A stretch of DNA of 64,000 bases. It comes from Mesocentrotus franciscanus (Eukaryota; Echinodermata; Echinoidea; Camarodonta; Strongylocentrotidae). The translations under genes and the position numbers were made by a program. Shown here piece by piece: positions 11,001-19,585 of this stretch (position 1 is the first letter of the stretch; the number at the start of each line of letters is the position of its first letter). Below the pieces are notes generated by a model. The model saw only the letters and a list, made by a program, of their open reading frames with translations, searched no databases and was not told the DNA's origin. The stretch covers positions 26,855,813 to 26,919,812 of the forward strand of contig CP137671.1 of the NCBI GenBank assembly GCA_037976565.1, read 5' to 3'.

Positions 11001-11706
11001 CTTTTAAATTTTATGCAATATATACACTTGTATGATAATGTATTTTTCCCGTTTCTAGCTAAGTTATTTAAATTTGAAATAAGTTTGATTGGATGAACCG
11101 AACAAAACAAGAATAGAAGGATGACAACAAAACTAAACTAAACATGGTCGAAAAATCAATGAGTAGGTACAATATCGTTATAAAGTATGTAATTGTTATA
11201 GATGGAAGCAGTGTTTTAACTAGATTATAAAAATAGAATGTCACAAATCATCATTCTGATTGGCCGTTATCTTCATGTTTCCAGCAGAACTATGATGCAA
11301 TAGAGAACATCAAGGGTAAGGAAATTAGTGACAACCAGCGTAACTCAAGCATAAATGCCTCGAAGACCACCAACACTCAATCAATAGCAGATGAAGTGTT
11401 TCCTCGAACACCAGACTGCTACATGACGATGGATGCAAGCAAGAATGCCAGTGTTCAAGACCAAGGCATCTACACTACCACTCACTTGCATTCTGGACCT
11501 AAAGCAGGAAAGGAACCAGAGGCATTTCCTACGGAAACACCATCGACCAGAGTTTCGTGACAAGCATGAGCTGCAAAGGTGTTGACCTGCCTCACATCGA
11601 GGTCAACGATGATACCTACTCTGTCGCCGAATGCAACAAGGATACCGTTTCCGACTACATGGTACCGACGAGTCCAGGGTATAATGTTCAAGACACTGCA
11701 CTGTGA
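1678..11706 (+). CDS. Ig/FN3 single-pass receptor gene, tyrosine-rich tail (10 visible coding exons; 5' end missing)
   Basis: Ten exons join in one frame. Most junctions are phase 1, the usual phase for Ig and FN3 modules: 1678-2022, 5688-6026, 6812-7096, 7539-7826, 8208-8480, 8989-9009, 9774-10034, 10441-10545, 10821-10945 and 11285/11288 to 11560. They give about 770 residues. The order is Ig V-like, Cys-rich Ig-like, Ig, Ig, FN3, short linker, unknown juxtamembrane domain, TM helix, cytoplasmic tail. All donors are GT and all acceptors AG. The tail has several tyrosines in SH2-type contexts (NYDAI, CYMTM, IYTTT), so the protein is inferred to be a plasma-membrane adhesion or immune-type signalling receptor. 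Organisation resembles nephrin/Kirrel/PECAM-like receptors, but orthology cannot be assigned. In the last exon the main frame stops at 11558-11560 while the -1 frame continues to 11704-11706. The signal-peptide exon is not seen. Confidence 0.85.
2023..5687 (+). other. Intron 1 of the receptor gene (hosts a dead LINE)
   Basis: This is a 3.67-kb intron, much larger than the other introns of the gene. Most of it (about 2650-5170) is a minus-strand LINE remnant. The flanks 2040-2640 and 5180-5640 are AT-rich with no supported gene. At 5319-5360 a short T-arm-like word (CCCGG GTCCAAATT CTGGG) could be a SINE remnant, but no A-box-like partner is convincing. Confidence 0.75.
2650..5170 (-). mobile_element. 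Decayed I/Nimb-like LINE: RT, RNase H and C-terminal zinc knuckle
   Basis: Reading on the minus strand from about 5.17 kb down, broken frames give consecutive parts of one ORF2. An RT N-terminal block lies at 4965-4777 (IPILKAGKDPQKPSSFKPIT). A block near 4490-4440 reads NGLPQGSALSLIVFNI. The catalytic FADDC is near 4390. RT palm/thumb text such as IGLIFDGKLSWRPHIQDIVK lies at 4250-4130, followed by the RT C-terminus (4114-3893). RNase H then appears in two pieces: SSYRAEQAAIIMALDW with a SDSLSA block (3491-3243), then PEWIPSHCGLEGNEVVD (3258-2983). The end is a CCHC-like knuckle, CDYCDITETEEHFIFHC (2921-2709). Presence of RNase H after RT points to the I/Nimb group. Many stops and frameshifts make it a pseudogene. 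Confidence 0.85.
5688..6026 (+). CDS. Receptor exon: cysteine-rich Ig-like domain
   Basis: The acceptor is CTATTGCAG (ends 5687) and the donor is GTAAGT at 6027; the exon is 339 nt, phase 1-1. The translation starts ECSVQHPTIDCPGNVG and has many cysteines (LSCSYL, SICCRSESSLTCRAP, LCSEVCITN). An Ig-type first cysteine (LSCSY) is visible, but the usual core tryptophan and D-x-G-x-Y-x-C are not clear. It is therefore a divergent Ig-like domain with extra disulfides, or another Cys-rich module. Sequons NVT occur twice. Splice sites and phase support it as coding, while the fold is uncertain. Confidence 0.72.
6070..6395. mobile_element. Head-to-head dimeric palindromic MITE in intron 2
   Basis: Two roughly 160-bp arms are inverted about a central TATTAATA at 6231-6238, forming a long near-perfect hairpin. 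The left arm runs GGGACTTTTAGATTTTACAC and onward through a GACGAGAACGTGGACTGCC block; the right arm ends with its complement and AGACTCCC. Each arm also begins and ends with related sequence (GGGACTTTTAGATTT versus AAATCTAAAAGTCCC), so each half is itself a small TIR element. Flanking TTA/TATTA would fit a Harbinger-like TWA duplication, but this is not certain. No ORF is present. Confidence 0.8.
6812..7096 (+). CDS. Receptor exon: Ig domain
   Basis: The acceptor is GTCGGCAG (ends 6811) and the donor is GTGAGC at 7097; the exon is 285 nt, phase 1-1. The domain has the canonical core: cysteine in ASILCQSNG, tryptophan in PTVSWRRV, and the second cysteine in LAGAYQCEADN. It begins with PPSDIVLTQSPPGPWQEGS and has sequons NAS, NGS and NGT. 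It is I-set/C2-like. Confidence 0.88.
7539..7826 (+). CDS. Receptor exon: Ig domain
   Basis: The acceptor is AAATACAG (ends 7538) and the donor is GTAAGA at 7827; the exon is 288 nt, phase 1-1. The translation begins DPPRINRRVSVVHSNEGTVA. Core residues are the cysteine in AILPCTVDANP, tryptophan in MITWSTHD and second cysteine in GVFGNYTCTAVNALG. NYT gives a sequon next to the second cysteine. The introns on either side (7097-7538 and 7827-8207) hold no other supported feature. Confidence 0.88.
8208..8480 (+). CDS. Receptor exon: fibronectin type III domain
   Basis: The acceptor is TTACCCAG (ends 8207) and the donor is GTAAGT at 8481; the exon is 273 nt, phase 1-1, the usual size for one FN3 module. 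The hallmarks are visible: PPYDLQV at the A strand, tryptophan in SLTLSWTPGQNGG, FIVSYCVNVT for the C strand, and LNNYTLYRITVLAENDIG, the L-x-x-x-T/Y-x-Y-x-x-x-V-x-A/E-N motif. It is the only FN3 domain visible and sits between the Ig domains and the membrane-proximal part. Confidence 0.88.
8989..9009 (+). CDS. Receptor 21-nt microexon
   Basis: TTTCTTGCAG (ends 8988) is an excellent acceptor after a T-rich tract, and GTAAGT at 9010 is a consensus donor. The enclosed 21 nt are phase 1-1 and add the seven residues PGTVDEI between the FN3 domain and the juxtamembrane domain without shifting frame. Because it is symmetric it could be skipped or included. Support comes only from the splice sites and phase. 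Confidence 0.6.
9080..9505 (+). mobile_element. Dispersed MITE, copy 1 (intron 6)
   Basis: The segment matches, in the opposite orientation, the segment at 61540-61875. Shared words include GGTTGATCATCTAGCATAT, AAATTTGGCCCAGTCTTGG and CATATTCTTTCACATGATTGG. The ends carry related inverted words, TTAAAGAAAAAGACCAGTTC on the left and CTTTACCTTTAAGGAG on the right, suggesting imperfect TIRs. It shows no transposase, and the ORFs crossing it are chance. Confidence 0.65.
9774..10034 (+). CDS. Receptor exon: unrecognised juxtamembrane domain
   Basis: The acceptor is TTTATCAG (ends 9773) and the donor is GTATGT at 10035; the exon is 261 nt, phase 1-1. It encodes about 87 residues beginning GISATYEMKSGRLDISSAES, with four cysteines (SGLCIHAEF, NETCLLPGQ, LVVCGRGVCSAS) and a sequon NET. 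It lies directly before the transmembrane exon. No known domain is recognised. The alternating hydrophobic pattern (TVYIQNG, QLWLVVCG, ASIRVKYL) suggests a compact beta fold with two disulfides. Confidence 0.75.
10441..10545 (+). CDS. Receptor exon: transmembrane helix
   Basis: The acceptor is TTGATCTAG (ends 10440) and the donor is GTAAGA at 10546; the exon is 105 nt, phase 1-1. It encodes SLHFILVVTLGACLGV followed by IVLVLLFIGLHRL, a single hydrophobic helix of about 23 residues, and then the basic LISQERR. The positive flank after the helix is typical of the cytosolic side of a type I membrane protein. Confidence 0.88.
10821..10945 (+). CDS. Receptor exon: proximal cytoplasmic tail
   Basis: The acceptor is AATTTAAG (ends 10820) and the donor is GTAAGT at 10946. 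The exon is 125 nt and moves the frame from phase 1 to phase 0, so the following exon must join in phase 0. It encodes SWNSVDFDGMSSIQRALPIP, then PACAIAIGIG and RKNDDSEI. ALPIPPA gives a proline-rich stretch that could bind SH3 domains (inference). The acceptor has a weak pyrimidine tract, so this exon is slightly less certain than the extracellular ones. Confidence 0.7.
11285..11706 (+). CDS. Receptor last coding exon: tyrosine-rich tail with apparent frameshift
   Basis: The acceptor is a tandem NAGNAG (CCAGCAG), so the exon can begin at 11285 (adds Gln) or 11288; both keep phase 0. The main frame reads NYDAIENIKG, PRTPDCYMTMDASK and QGIYTTTHLHSGPKAGKEP, then reaches TGA at 11558-11560. The -1 frame is open from 11503 to TGA at 11704-11706 and is clearly coding-like: RGISYGNTIDQSFVT, VNDDTYSVAE, SDYMVPTSPGYNVQ. 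The two frames together give seven tyrosines. CYMTM is a YxxM motif and SYGN a YxN-type site. The break lies in 11503-11557, probably in the AAAGCAGGAAAGGAACC purine run. It could be an assembly error, a polymorphism or a real truncation. A donor-like GGTAAGG at 11315 could also be used. Confidence 0.75.
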
Positions 11707-12330
11707 CATTGTTAAAACCCCTTCCAAGTCAACTGCTCCTCATCCACACCCGGACGCTTCCATATTTCGTAAGGTTTAAAAGACAGTAATAGTGATTTAT
11801 ATGGGCACCTCTAACCAGCTTTACACAAACACAAAAATAGATATCACATTATCATTTTGTGAGGTAAAAAGGCACCTGTGTTCTGAAAAGGCGGGGCGCC
11901 TCGGTCATCTCCACTCACATTATATTCTAGGACACACTATGTCTTGATAGCTTCGCGGTATCTGTGTCAATAAGTTTGATAAATTTGGTTTAAAACTTTA
12001 TTCTGAATTTAATTTTAATATACTATTAGGTACTATTCATCTGCTTGATATTGGTAGCCATTGGTAGGTGCTCGTGGCCATTATCCAAGTAATATATTTC
12101 AATATTTGGTTGATATACACATTGAAGTGGAATGAACACTGGTACCCAGATATTTAAAAGTAGTCCAAAATCTTACGACAGCTAAGTGTTTCTTGTATTC
12201 GAAATTAATCTTCATGTAATTCAATTAATGTAAGTTAATCAAACAACAGCCTGTAAATAAGGGTCCCCCAACGTGTCTACAGGGTTTGAAAATCTAAATT
12301 TGGTGCATGAATAAAATGTAAGAAAATGGC
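11707..12330 (+). other. Probable 3' UTR of the receptor gene
   Basis: The sequence after the second stop is AT-rich and shows no coding frame. An AATAAA at 12310-12315 is the first well-placed polyadenylation signal seen, which would give a 3' UTR of roughly 600 nt. This is inferred from the motif alone. Confidence 0.45.
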
Positions 12331-14900
12331 TTGATCACAGATGCAGGCATTACACCAGAGCCTAGGGCTGTACAAATTAGGGGAATGTTTCTCTGTTAGG
12401 ATTACAGTACTGTATAGTCTTCGGGAGTGGTGTTCAAAGCAATCTCACAATTATTATTTGTTTGTATGATGGTACATCAACTTATAAATAACGCACGAAA
12501 TATACTGATATATAATTGGAAGCACTGGTTGAACGTATTTGAAAGAGTTTTCTCTTGGAATGTTATGAACCGCAATATTCTCTATATACATTTTGCACTG
12601 ATTTGATATTTCGAATTTATGTTTATTTTTTAAATTGTATGAGATATTTATATTTTAATATCACGATTTTAAGTATAGTGGATGTCATCAGAATAGATTT
12701 GTTTCTGGTCGTGGTCGGGTGTATAAATTGTATCAAACAGATTAGCATTCAACTTCTTCTTTCCAACCAAGTCACTGTTCGTATTCATCTTAATCATATA
12801 CTTTAAACTTTTCCTTTGATTATTAAGTTTAATTAGTATGGGGTGAAAAAGAAATATTGATGGTAGTCGATTATTACTCACACATGTAAATATTCATTTA
12901 ATATTTGAAGAGATGTAATGCGCACCAAAAAAATGCTCTTTGTATTAGATCCATTAAACTGAACTACGTTATATGATAATCAAATATTTGAAATGAAAAT
13001 TGCGGCATTTCAGATCAATGACAATATCCTTGTCGATTTTCTCCAGGGCAAAAGAAAGGCATAAACAAATCAAAAACACAAAAAGATATCAAAACAACAA
13101 CAACAACACATATCCTAGCTGTTTTAATCATGAGTATCCCAGAACTTTTATGAATCCTATTTCAAATTTTAACTAGATGGTTATAAGAAAGTCATGCTTT
13201 GGAAAAAGAGAGATTGGTATTGTAAATGTAAATATGTGGGATCCTATTGGCATGGGGTTTCTTGTTCAGGCATCAATGCTTCATCATAATGTTTTTCAAG
13301 AAATAAAGCATGTTTCTAAAAATAAAAATCACCACTTGTTATATATTGTGTGCTTAAACTACTTGCGTCATCACCGTACCAAATTCCATTCATATTTTGT
13401 AATTAATGTGGTTTTTTTTACTGCATAAAATCTATTCAAGTGATTAAAAACAAAACTTTTTATGCTTTTTCATTGTATACATATATATTATATACTTGTT
13501 CGAAATTGACGTTTTTTATATGGTATCTTTTTAACCGGTTCGTCATAATTGCTATTTTCCAATTTCGTACATATTTCCTTTAATATTTCTTACTTCAAAA
13601 GCACTACCCCACATATCAAATCTCTTATTGTAGTTGCATATGTATTTATTTATAGATCTACCTTTAAAAATTTAAAAAAACTTTGGAAACAAAAAGAATT
13701 GATAACTAGCTTGCATCTTTAATAGCAAAACAAAAGAAAACAAAACAAAATCTAGTAGCACGTAGTGAAACTTGCCTTCCTGTCGAAATTCGTAAACAAA
13801 TTGTCAACTTGTTTATTAATTTTATCTTGCTTGGCTATACTTGAGCCTACTGACATCCGACACTGTCTACTAATTATCATCATTTATGAGTGTTATCTTC
13901 TTGTGGTGCTTTCGTTTTCGATTACTTGAAGCTTCCCCCTTAGACAATATGTGTTGCAATATTTCATACGCGATTATACGTATATCCAAGTAAATCAGAC
14001 GATTTAATTTCTCTCCTTATTATTAAATTCACTTTTTTTTCAATTCAATAAAAGGTGTATTATGTAAACATGCAAATACAAATAATAATATACGTAAATA
14101 TCGGAAGATATTTATATTCGTCGCGGCTAACAGCCGAATCGCGGAATTTATTAAAACTGAAAAGATTGAAAACATCAAGTACAAGGAAATAATAGTATTA
14201 TGTAAACAAAAATATATTACTAGTACAAACACTTATTTAAAAACTTAAAACTGACAAAATATGCAAACAATAATTGTTTTAAAATAATAATAGTGTATTA
14301 CATGGGTGTATTTTGCAATTCAAAGTATAATTATTTATTTTAGACTATAGGTCTGGAATGGAAGAGAGAAAAACATATTCGCTATGTAAGAAAGATAAGG
14401 AGAAGGTGAAGAAAGGGGCGCTACTTTTATTAATTGATTTATTTAATCGAATATATTCCATTTCATATCAATTGTTTGCATAATAAAGAACATAGTTGAC
14501 AAAGTAAGTTCAAAATTATGAAATGAAACAGGAACCTACTGGAAAGCATAGCTTGTTTTGCAGTTTCCCCAAAATAAATATAATATGAATATTATTTTCA
14601 TAAATGATTTTGAAGTGTCTCAATAATCACAGTAAAATAGATATAATATAATAACATATTTTCATAAACCACTTTAAAGTGTCTAAATAATCGAAATATA
14701 CGAAAGAACATAATGACAAGACAGGACACACAGGACAGGAAACTGACATAATAAGATAAGCCAGACAGGACATGAAAAAATAATTCATTACAGGACAAGA
14801 TAACACAAGACATGACAGGACAAGACAAAACAAAGCAAAGCTGTACACTACAGAAATTAGAAGAGAGAGAGGGGTGAAACAGGGGAGATGTTCGAGGTCT
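12331..14900. other. AT-rich spacer with a LINE-tail-like repeat and a GACAGGACA-rich tract
   Basis: No supported gene lies here. At 14435-14500 is a repeat (CATATCAATTGTTTGCATAA) also found at 29240-29285. On the minus strand both look like a retroelement 3' end. From 14710 to 14840 degenerate GACAGGACA units alternate with AT-rich DNA. An inverted GGCTAACAGCC word is at about 14126. Confidence 0.55.
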
Positions 14901-14905
14901 TCCCA

Positions 14906-15795
14906 TATCCTAAAAGTTTAACCCGTAGGAGACATGTATGTTTGTATTAAATTCTTCTTGAACCCTCTACTAAAACTATAATATGTGGGTTTATCTCTAA
15001 TTGGATCTGAAAGAGAGTTCCAAAGTTTTGAGCCGGAAAATACAAATGATTTATTTGAGAGCAAAGTTCTTCCTTTTTTTTCGTAGATGAAAAAGCCCGG
15101 CAGACCGCGTAGGATAATGATGAATATTGACATTCTTTGTAAACATTGAATACAAAACATTTGGCAGTTCATTTCAATTTAAATTATACATAAATATTCC
15201 CAGATTAAAACTGTAAAATAAATATGTTATCTTTAGAATACTATGTGTGTGAAAAAGTGCATCTGTGTGCGCTCGAAAATCAGAACAAACATAAAACACG
15301 CAGCGCTTTTTTCTGAAGTAATAAAATTATATTTAAAATGATAGTCAGCACAATACAGGTTTAATAACATACGGTTGGAAGGTGAAATTTGGCCTTGTTT
15401 ATGATGCCAATATTTCTTGAAATAACTTTACAAATATTATCTACGTGTTCCTTCCAAGAAAGTTTTTCATCTATAGTTATTCCCAGAAATTTAGAATTTA
15501 AAACTCTTTGAGTAATAGTACAATAAAAAAAAAAACATTGCTAGCTGGAAGTTCATTTATTATGTTACTGAAGAGCATGTAGTTCGTCTTTTGCAGATTG
15601 AGAGATAATTTATTTGGCTTTGATCCATTCTGAAACACGTTTTAATTTCTGGTTTATGGTGGAAAGTTAAAAATGTGGGTCCTTATGGGAAAAGAAAAGA
15701 TTTGAGTCGTCTGCAAAAAGAATAAAAGATAAAACCTCCGAAGACTTACAGAAATCGTTGATATAAACAAGAAAAGAATCGGGCCCAAAATAGTA
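14906..15795 (-). mobile_element. CR1/Jockey-like LINE RT fragment
   Basis: On the minus strand the decayed frames run as an RT palm-to-C-terminus. First comes FGPDSFLVYINDFC with the catalytic FADDSNLFFSHKD (about 15775-15675). Next is NLQKTNYMLFSN and SKFLGITIDEKLSWKEHVDN (about 15610-15430), and last SFVFSGSKLWNSLSDPIRDK (15172-14918), the usual C-terminal LWNSLP-type block. It resembles the better-preserved plus-strand copy at 49.64-51.16 kb in the FADDS-IFFSHKD and FLG-IDE--WK-HV blocks. It is truncated 5' of the RT and contains stops. The 3' end lies in or near the GACAGGACA tract. Confidence 0.8.
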
Positions 15796-15799
15796 GTAG

Positions 15800-17165
15800 T
15801 TTATTTATTGTAAAATTTGATTATGATTGACCGTGATGTTTTTATGTGCTGTTGCAATTCAGCCATGTGGCTGAAAAAAAAACCTATTCATTTATCCTAC
15901 TCCATCCCCCGTTCGGTTTCCTAGTCAAAATGTAAATTTAATTCAGGTTAGACACACTTTGCATTATTTAGATCCTACATATTTTACATGTTATACGAAC
16001 AAACGGTCCTAATTGTCACTGTTTTGACAATGTACTTATTAAACACGATCGCAAAGCCTTTTGAGAAATCAACCTATGCCAATGTTAATAGCATTGTATG
16101 CCAAGTAAGAAAATAACAATGACATAATCTGAATACGATCTATATAATGGGCAGTACAATATGGGACATTGGAATTGCCATTGAGTTGATATCTTGAAAG
16201 TCTCTGCGATCGTGTTTTAAGAAAGATATTTGGCGTGATATCTATTCATTCCTCAAAGAAGCATATCTGGGACAAAATAGTTGTTTGTGATAAATGTTTC
16301 CTCAAACTATATTTTATTGGTGACAATTTTGTTTTAATGTCTCGTTGCATGAATCGAGTGATTATGGATAAAACAGATAGTTTAGCGTATGGGAGAGTTG
16401 TGCCTAAAAATACGGAATTTCACGGGAAAATATAAATTTAACAATTTGAATTGGAATAGATATGGCGATCTCTTCTTTAAAACTTTAATAATCTTTTTTG
16501 TAGTTGTCCATTTGCCACCTTGGTTTCGAAATTCAACAATGTGATTTCTACTGTCACACAACACAATTTGTTACAAATAATTGTTGCCCTTTAAACAAAA
16601 ATGCGTGCATAGATGAGGTGCAACGACAAAGGCAGTTTTTGTGTTCATAAAAAGTTCTTAACACTAAGATATAATTCATTTATATTCCTTATAGATTAAA
16701 GGTAAGAGCATGGTTGTCTTCATAGTATGTATATTTTAGTGACATAGGCCAACTCCGATATTTTTCTGATATATTTTCTTGAAAACAAATGGAAATTTAT
16801 TGTGAATCTGGGGTTAAATAAAATCTGGAACTGGTACAAAGATAGTTAGATGTTATACTAAACAGCCTTCTTTAAATTTTCGAATGTATCTTTTTAGAGG
16901 GCATGGACTAAATACATTCTTTGAATTTGGTAAGAAGTTAGATCCCCCCCCCCCACCCCCAAAGGAAAAAAAGAAAAAAAAATGAAAGGCCCTAAAAAAC
17001 GTACCTTAACCTGGCTTTATTGACGATATATACGATATATATATATATTCCTACTTGATGGAACCAATGGAATTATTTCGAAAGAAAGAAGCAGGTAAAC
17101 AAAATTAGTGTCTTATCTTTCTCTTCTTTTCTTTTTATGCAGCCCCTCCCTGCTGACATCTGGAT
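15800..17165. other. AT-rich spacer, no supported gene
   Basis: Only short chance frames are present. A C-run at about 16946-16955 and a (TA)n stretch at 17030-17046 are simple repeats. The start (15795-15900) reads as a dispersed repeat with GCAATTCAGCCATGTGGCTG, which contains the inverted words CAGCCA/TGGCTG. Confidence 0.5.
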
Positions 17166-17640
17166 AAGCTAGGGGAGACCGGGCACAATTTTAACACTTT
17201 TTTCCAAATCTGACGTATCAACTTTATCATAGTTAAATACTTACTTAAGCCCATCTGCACTAGTTTGGCCAGGAGGGATTACACCACCCTGCGTGGTCAC
17301 TGGCAGGTGGTTATCTCATCAAATCAGCTCTCAATTAACATAAGAACAGGGGATCATGGGGGACCAATGGTCACCGACTAGGCATTGTTTGCTATATATA
17401 TAGAGGGCGCAAGTAGCCATAAGTAGTGCAGTGGGGCTTTAAAGGTATATGAAATGAAAGATGCATATCATCTTGGCTTGAAATATGACTAGGTTTGGGT
17501 TTATTAAGTGAAAAAAGTTATTTTGAAGACATTATCATTTCAAAACCGGAAGTCAAGTGTTACAATTGCCCCACAACACGGGGCAATTGTGACACACCCA
17601 TAGGGCAATTGTAACCACATACAATTGTACCAACAGATAA
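17166..17640. mobile_element. MITE-like repeat with GGGGCAATTGT words
   Basis: It opens with GGGGAGACCGGGCACAATTT and later contains GTTACAATTGCCCC and GGGGCAATTGTGAC as an inverted pair around ACAACAC (about 17560-17594), then another GGGCAATTGTAAC. The repeated inverted CAATTG-centred word and lack of coding frame suggest a non-autonomous DNA element. Boundaries are approximate. Confidence 0.5.
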
Positions 17641-17853
17641 TTTGGTATAGCCCTCGAGCCAGAACGGGATTGCGCACGCTCTAGAAGCGCGTTCGAACGC
17701 ACTAAGAACGGGATGAAGACGTGTTGAACTAGTTAGAATGGGTTTGGACGTATTGGGAACGAGGTAGAACTAGTTAAGAACGGGTTTAAACTGACTACGG
17801 GCGGGCTTGGACTGCTTGGAAAATGGCATATTGACCCGATCTGAACTTGATAT

Positions 17854-19406
17854 TAGTGAGCTTTCGATTTAGGCACCCGACGTGGGCTACTACGAGTTAC
17901 TGGAGCGTGGAGACGTTGCGCAGCTCACGTCCGTTTCCTTCTCGGAAGTGCTTTCGATTTTTCACGACGGGGCTTTCGTCGGTCACGTGACCAATTTTTG
18001 AGATCAGGTGACTAAGTCAGGTACTAAATTCCGGTGCGCAAAAATCTGATACGAAGAATAACATAAGGATGCATGAGAGAAAGTGATAGAATGATAAAAA
18101 CAAAGAATATCATAAGAGAAGGTGGTAGAAGGAAGAAACAAACAATAACATAAGGAAAGACAGAAAGAGAAAGTGTTAGAATGATAAAAAACAAAGAATA
18201 ACATAAGAGAAGGTGATAGAAGGAAGAAACAAAGAATAACATAAGGAAAGACACAAAGAGAAAGTGTTAGAATGATAAAAAACAAAGAATAACATAAGGA
18301 AAAACAGAAAGAGAAAGTGATAGAATGATTAAAAAAACAGAGAATAACATAAACGAAGGTGATAGAAGGAAGAAACAAGGAATAACATACGGAAAGACAG
18401 AAAGAGAAAGTGATAGAATGATAAAAACAAAGAATAACATAAGAGAAGGTGGTAGAAGAAAGAAACAAAGAATAACATAAGGAAAGACAGAAAGAGAGAG
18501 TGTTAGAATGATAAAAACAAAGAATAACATAACAGAAGGTGGTAGAAGGAAGAAACAAAGAATAACATAAGGAAAGAGAAAGTGATAGAAAGATTTTAAA
18601 AAATAACATAAGAGAAGGTGATAGAAGGAAGAAACAAAGAAAAGCATAAGGAAAGACAAAAGGAGAAAGTGATATAATGATAAAAATTGAGAATAACATA
18701 AGAGAAGGTGATATAGAAGAAAGAAACAAAGAACAACATAAGGAAAGACAGAAAGAGAAAGTGATATAATGATAAAAACAAAGAATGACATAAGAAAAGG
18801 TGATAGAAGAAAGAAACAAAGAATAACATAAGGAAAGACAGAAAGAGAAGGTGATAGAATGATAAAAACAAAGAATAACATAAGAGAAGGTGATAGAAGG
18901 AAGAAACAAAGAAAAACATAAGGAAAGAGAAAGTGATGGAATGATAAAAACAAAGAATAACATAAGAGAAGGTGATAGAAGGAAGAAACAAAGAATAACA
19001 TAAGGAAAGACAGAAAAAGAAAGTGATAGAATGATAAACACATAGAATAACATTAGAGAAGGTGATAGAAGGAAGAAACAAAGAATAACATAAGGAAAGA
19101 GAAAGTGATAGAATGATAAAATCAAAGACTAACATAAGAGAAAGTGATAGTAGGAAGAAACAAATAAAAACATAAGGAAATTAAGACAGAAAGAAAAAAT
19201 GATAGAATGATATAATAACAGGGATACCGAGGAAACTGCACCCACGTTGCCGTTTTCACGACGACGGGGATTCACGGAAATTGCCCCCGACTCCCGTCGT
19301 GTGATTTGGAAGGGAACGTGGGCCTAGAATCTCGCACATGCGCAGTTGATAAATATGACGTCACACGTCGTAGCCCACGTCAGGTGCCTAAATCGAAAGC
19401 TCGCTA
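17854..19406. mobile_element. TIR transposon with a satellite interior
   Basis: Terminal inverted repeats of at least 40 bp are visible: TAGTGAGCTTTCGATTTAGG at the left, and its near-perfect complement ending CCTAAATCGAAAGCTCGCTA at 19406; both continue into a GACGTGGGCTAC block. About 110-200 bp inside each end is unique GC-rich DNA. The rest is the 90-bp tandem array at 18045-19210. The host repeat copy A is interrupted exactly here, and the uninterrupted copy C at 39620 serves as an empty site, so insertion is well supported. The target duplication is unclear. No transposase is seen, so it is non-autonomous. Confidence 0.85.
18045..19210. repeat. 90-bp purine-rich tandem array
   Basis: About 12-13 units of roughly 90 bp carry the words GAGAAAGTGATAGAATGATA, AACAAAGAATAACATAAG and AGAAGGTGATAGAAGGAAGA. 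Successive GAGAAAGTG words are at 18077 and 18167. Units differ by small indels. The complementary strand is open over long stretches (for example 18004-19125) only because the repeat lacks stops in that direction. The resulting FLLSPSLMLF-type repeats are not regarded as a protein. Confidence 0.92.
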
Positions 19407-19585
19407 TTTTAACTGACTGTGGACGGAGTACAGACGAGATGGACGTATTGAGGACTGTTTATGAACATACTAGGATCGTATTATAGACATTATTTACACT
19501 TTCTGGCCCGACAACAACCCGTTTTACGATTTTCTAGGACGGTTTCAGAACGTAGCGAGAACTAGTTTGGTGTGATGGGGGCTTT

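Larger units (their letters stand above)
17646..19585 (+). mobile_element. AACTAGTT-family repeat, copy A (split by a nested element)
   Basis: The left part (17646-17853) begins TATAGCCCTCGAGCCAGAAC and matches copy C at 39361 almost word for word. The right part (19407-19585) continues AACTGACTGTGGACGGAGTA and ends TTTGGTGTGATGGGGGCTTT, as copy C does at 39780-39799. The two halves are separated by an inserted TIR element (17854-19406). The family is built of degenerate short words such as GAACGGG, GAACTAGTT and ACTGACTACGG, with no coding frame. Confidence 0.8.

Noticed and set aside
18004..19125. Minus-strand open frame of 373 residues with repeated FLLSPSLMLF text
   Set aside because: It lies exactly on the 90-bp satellite; all three minus frames are open for long stretches because the repeat lacks stops there.
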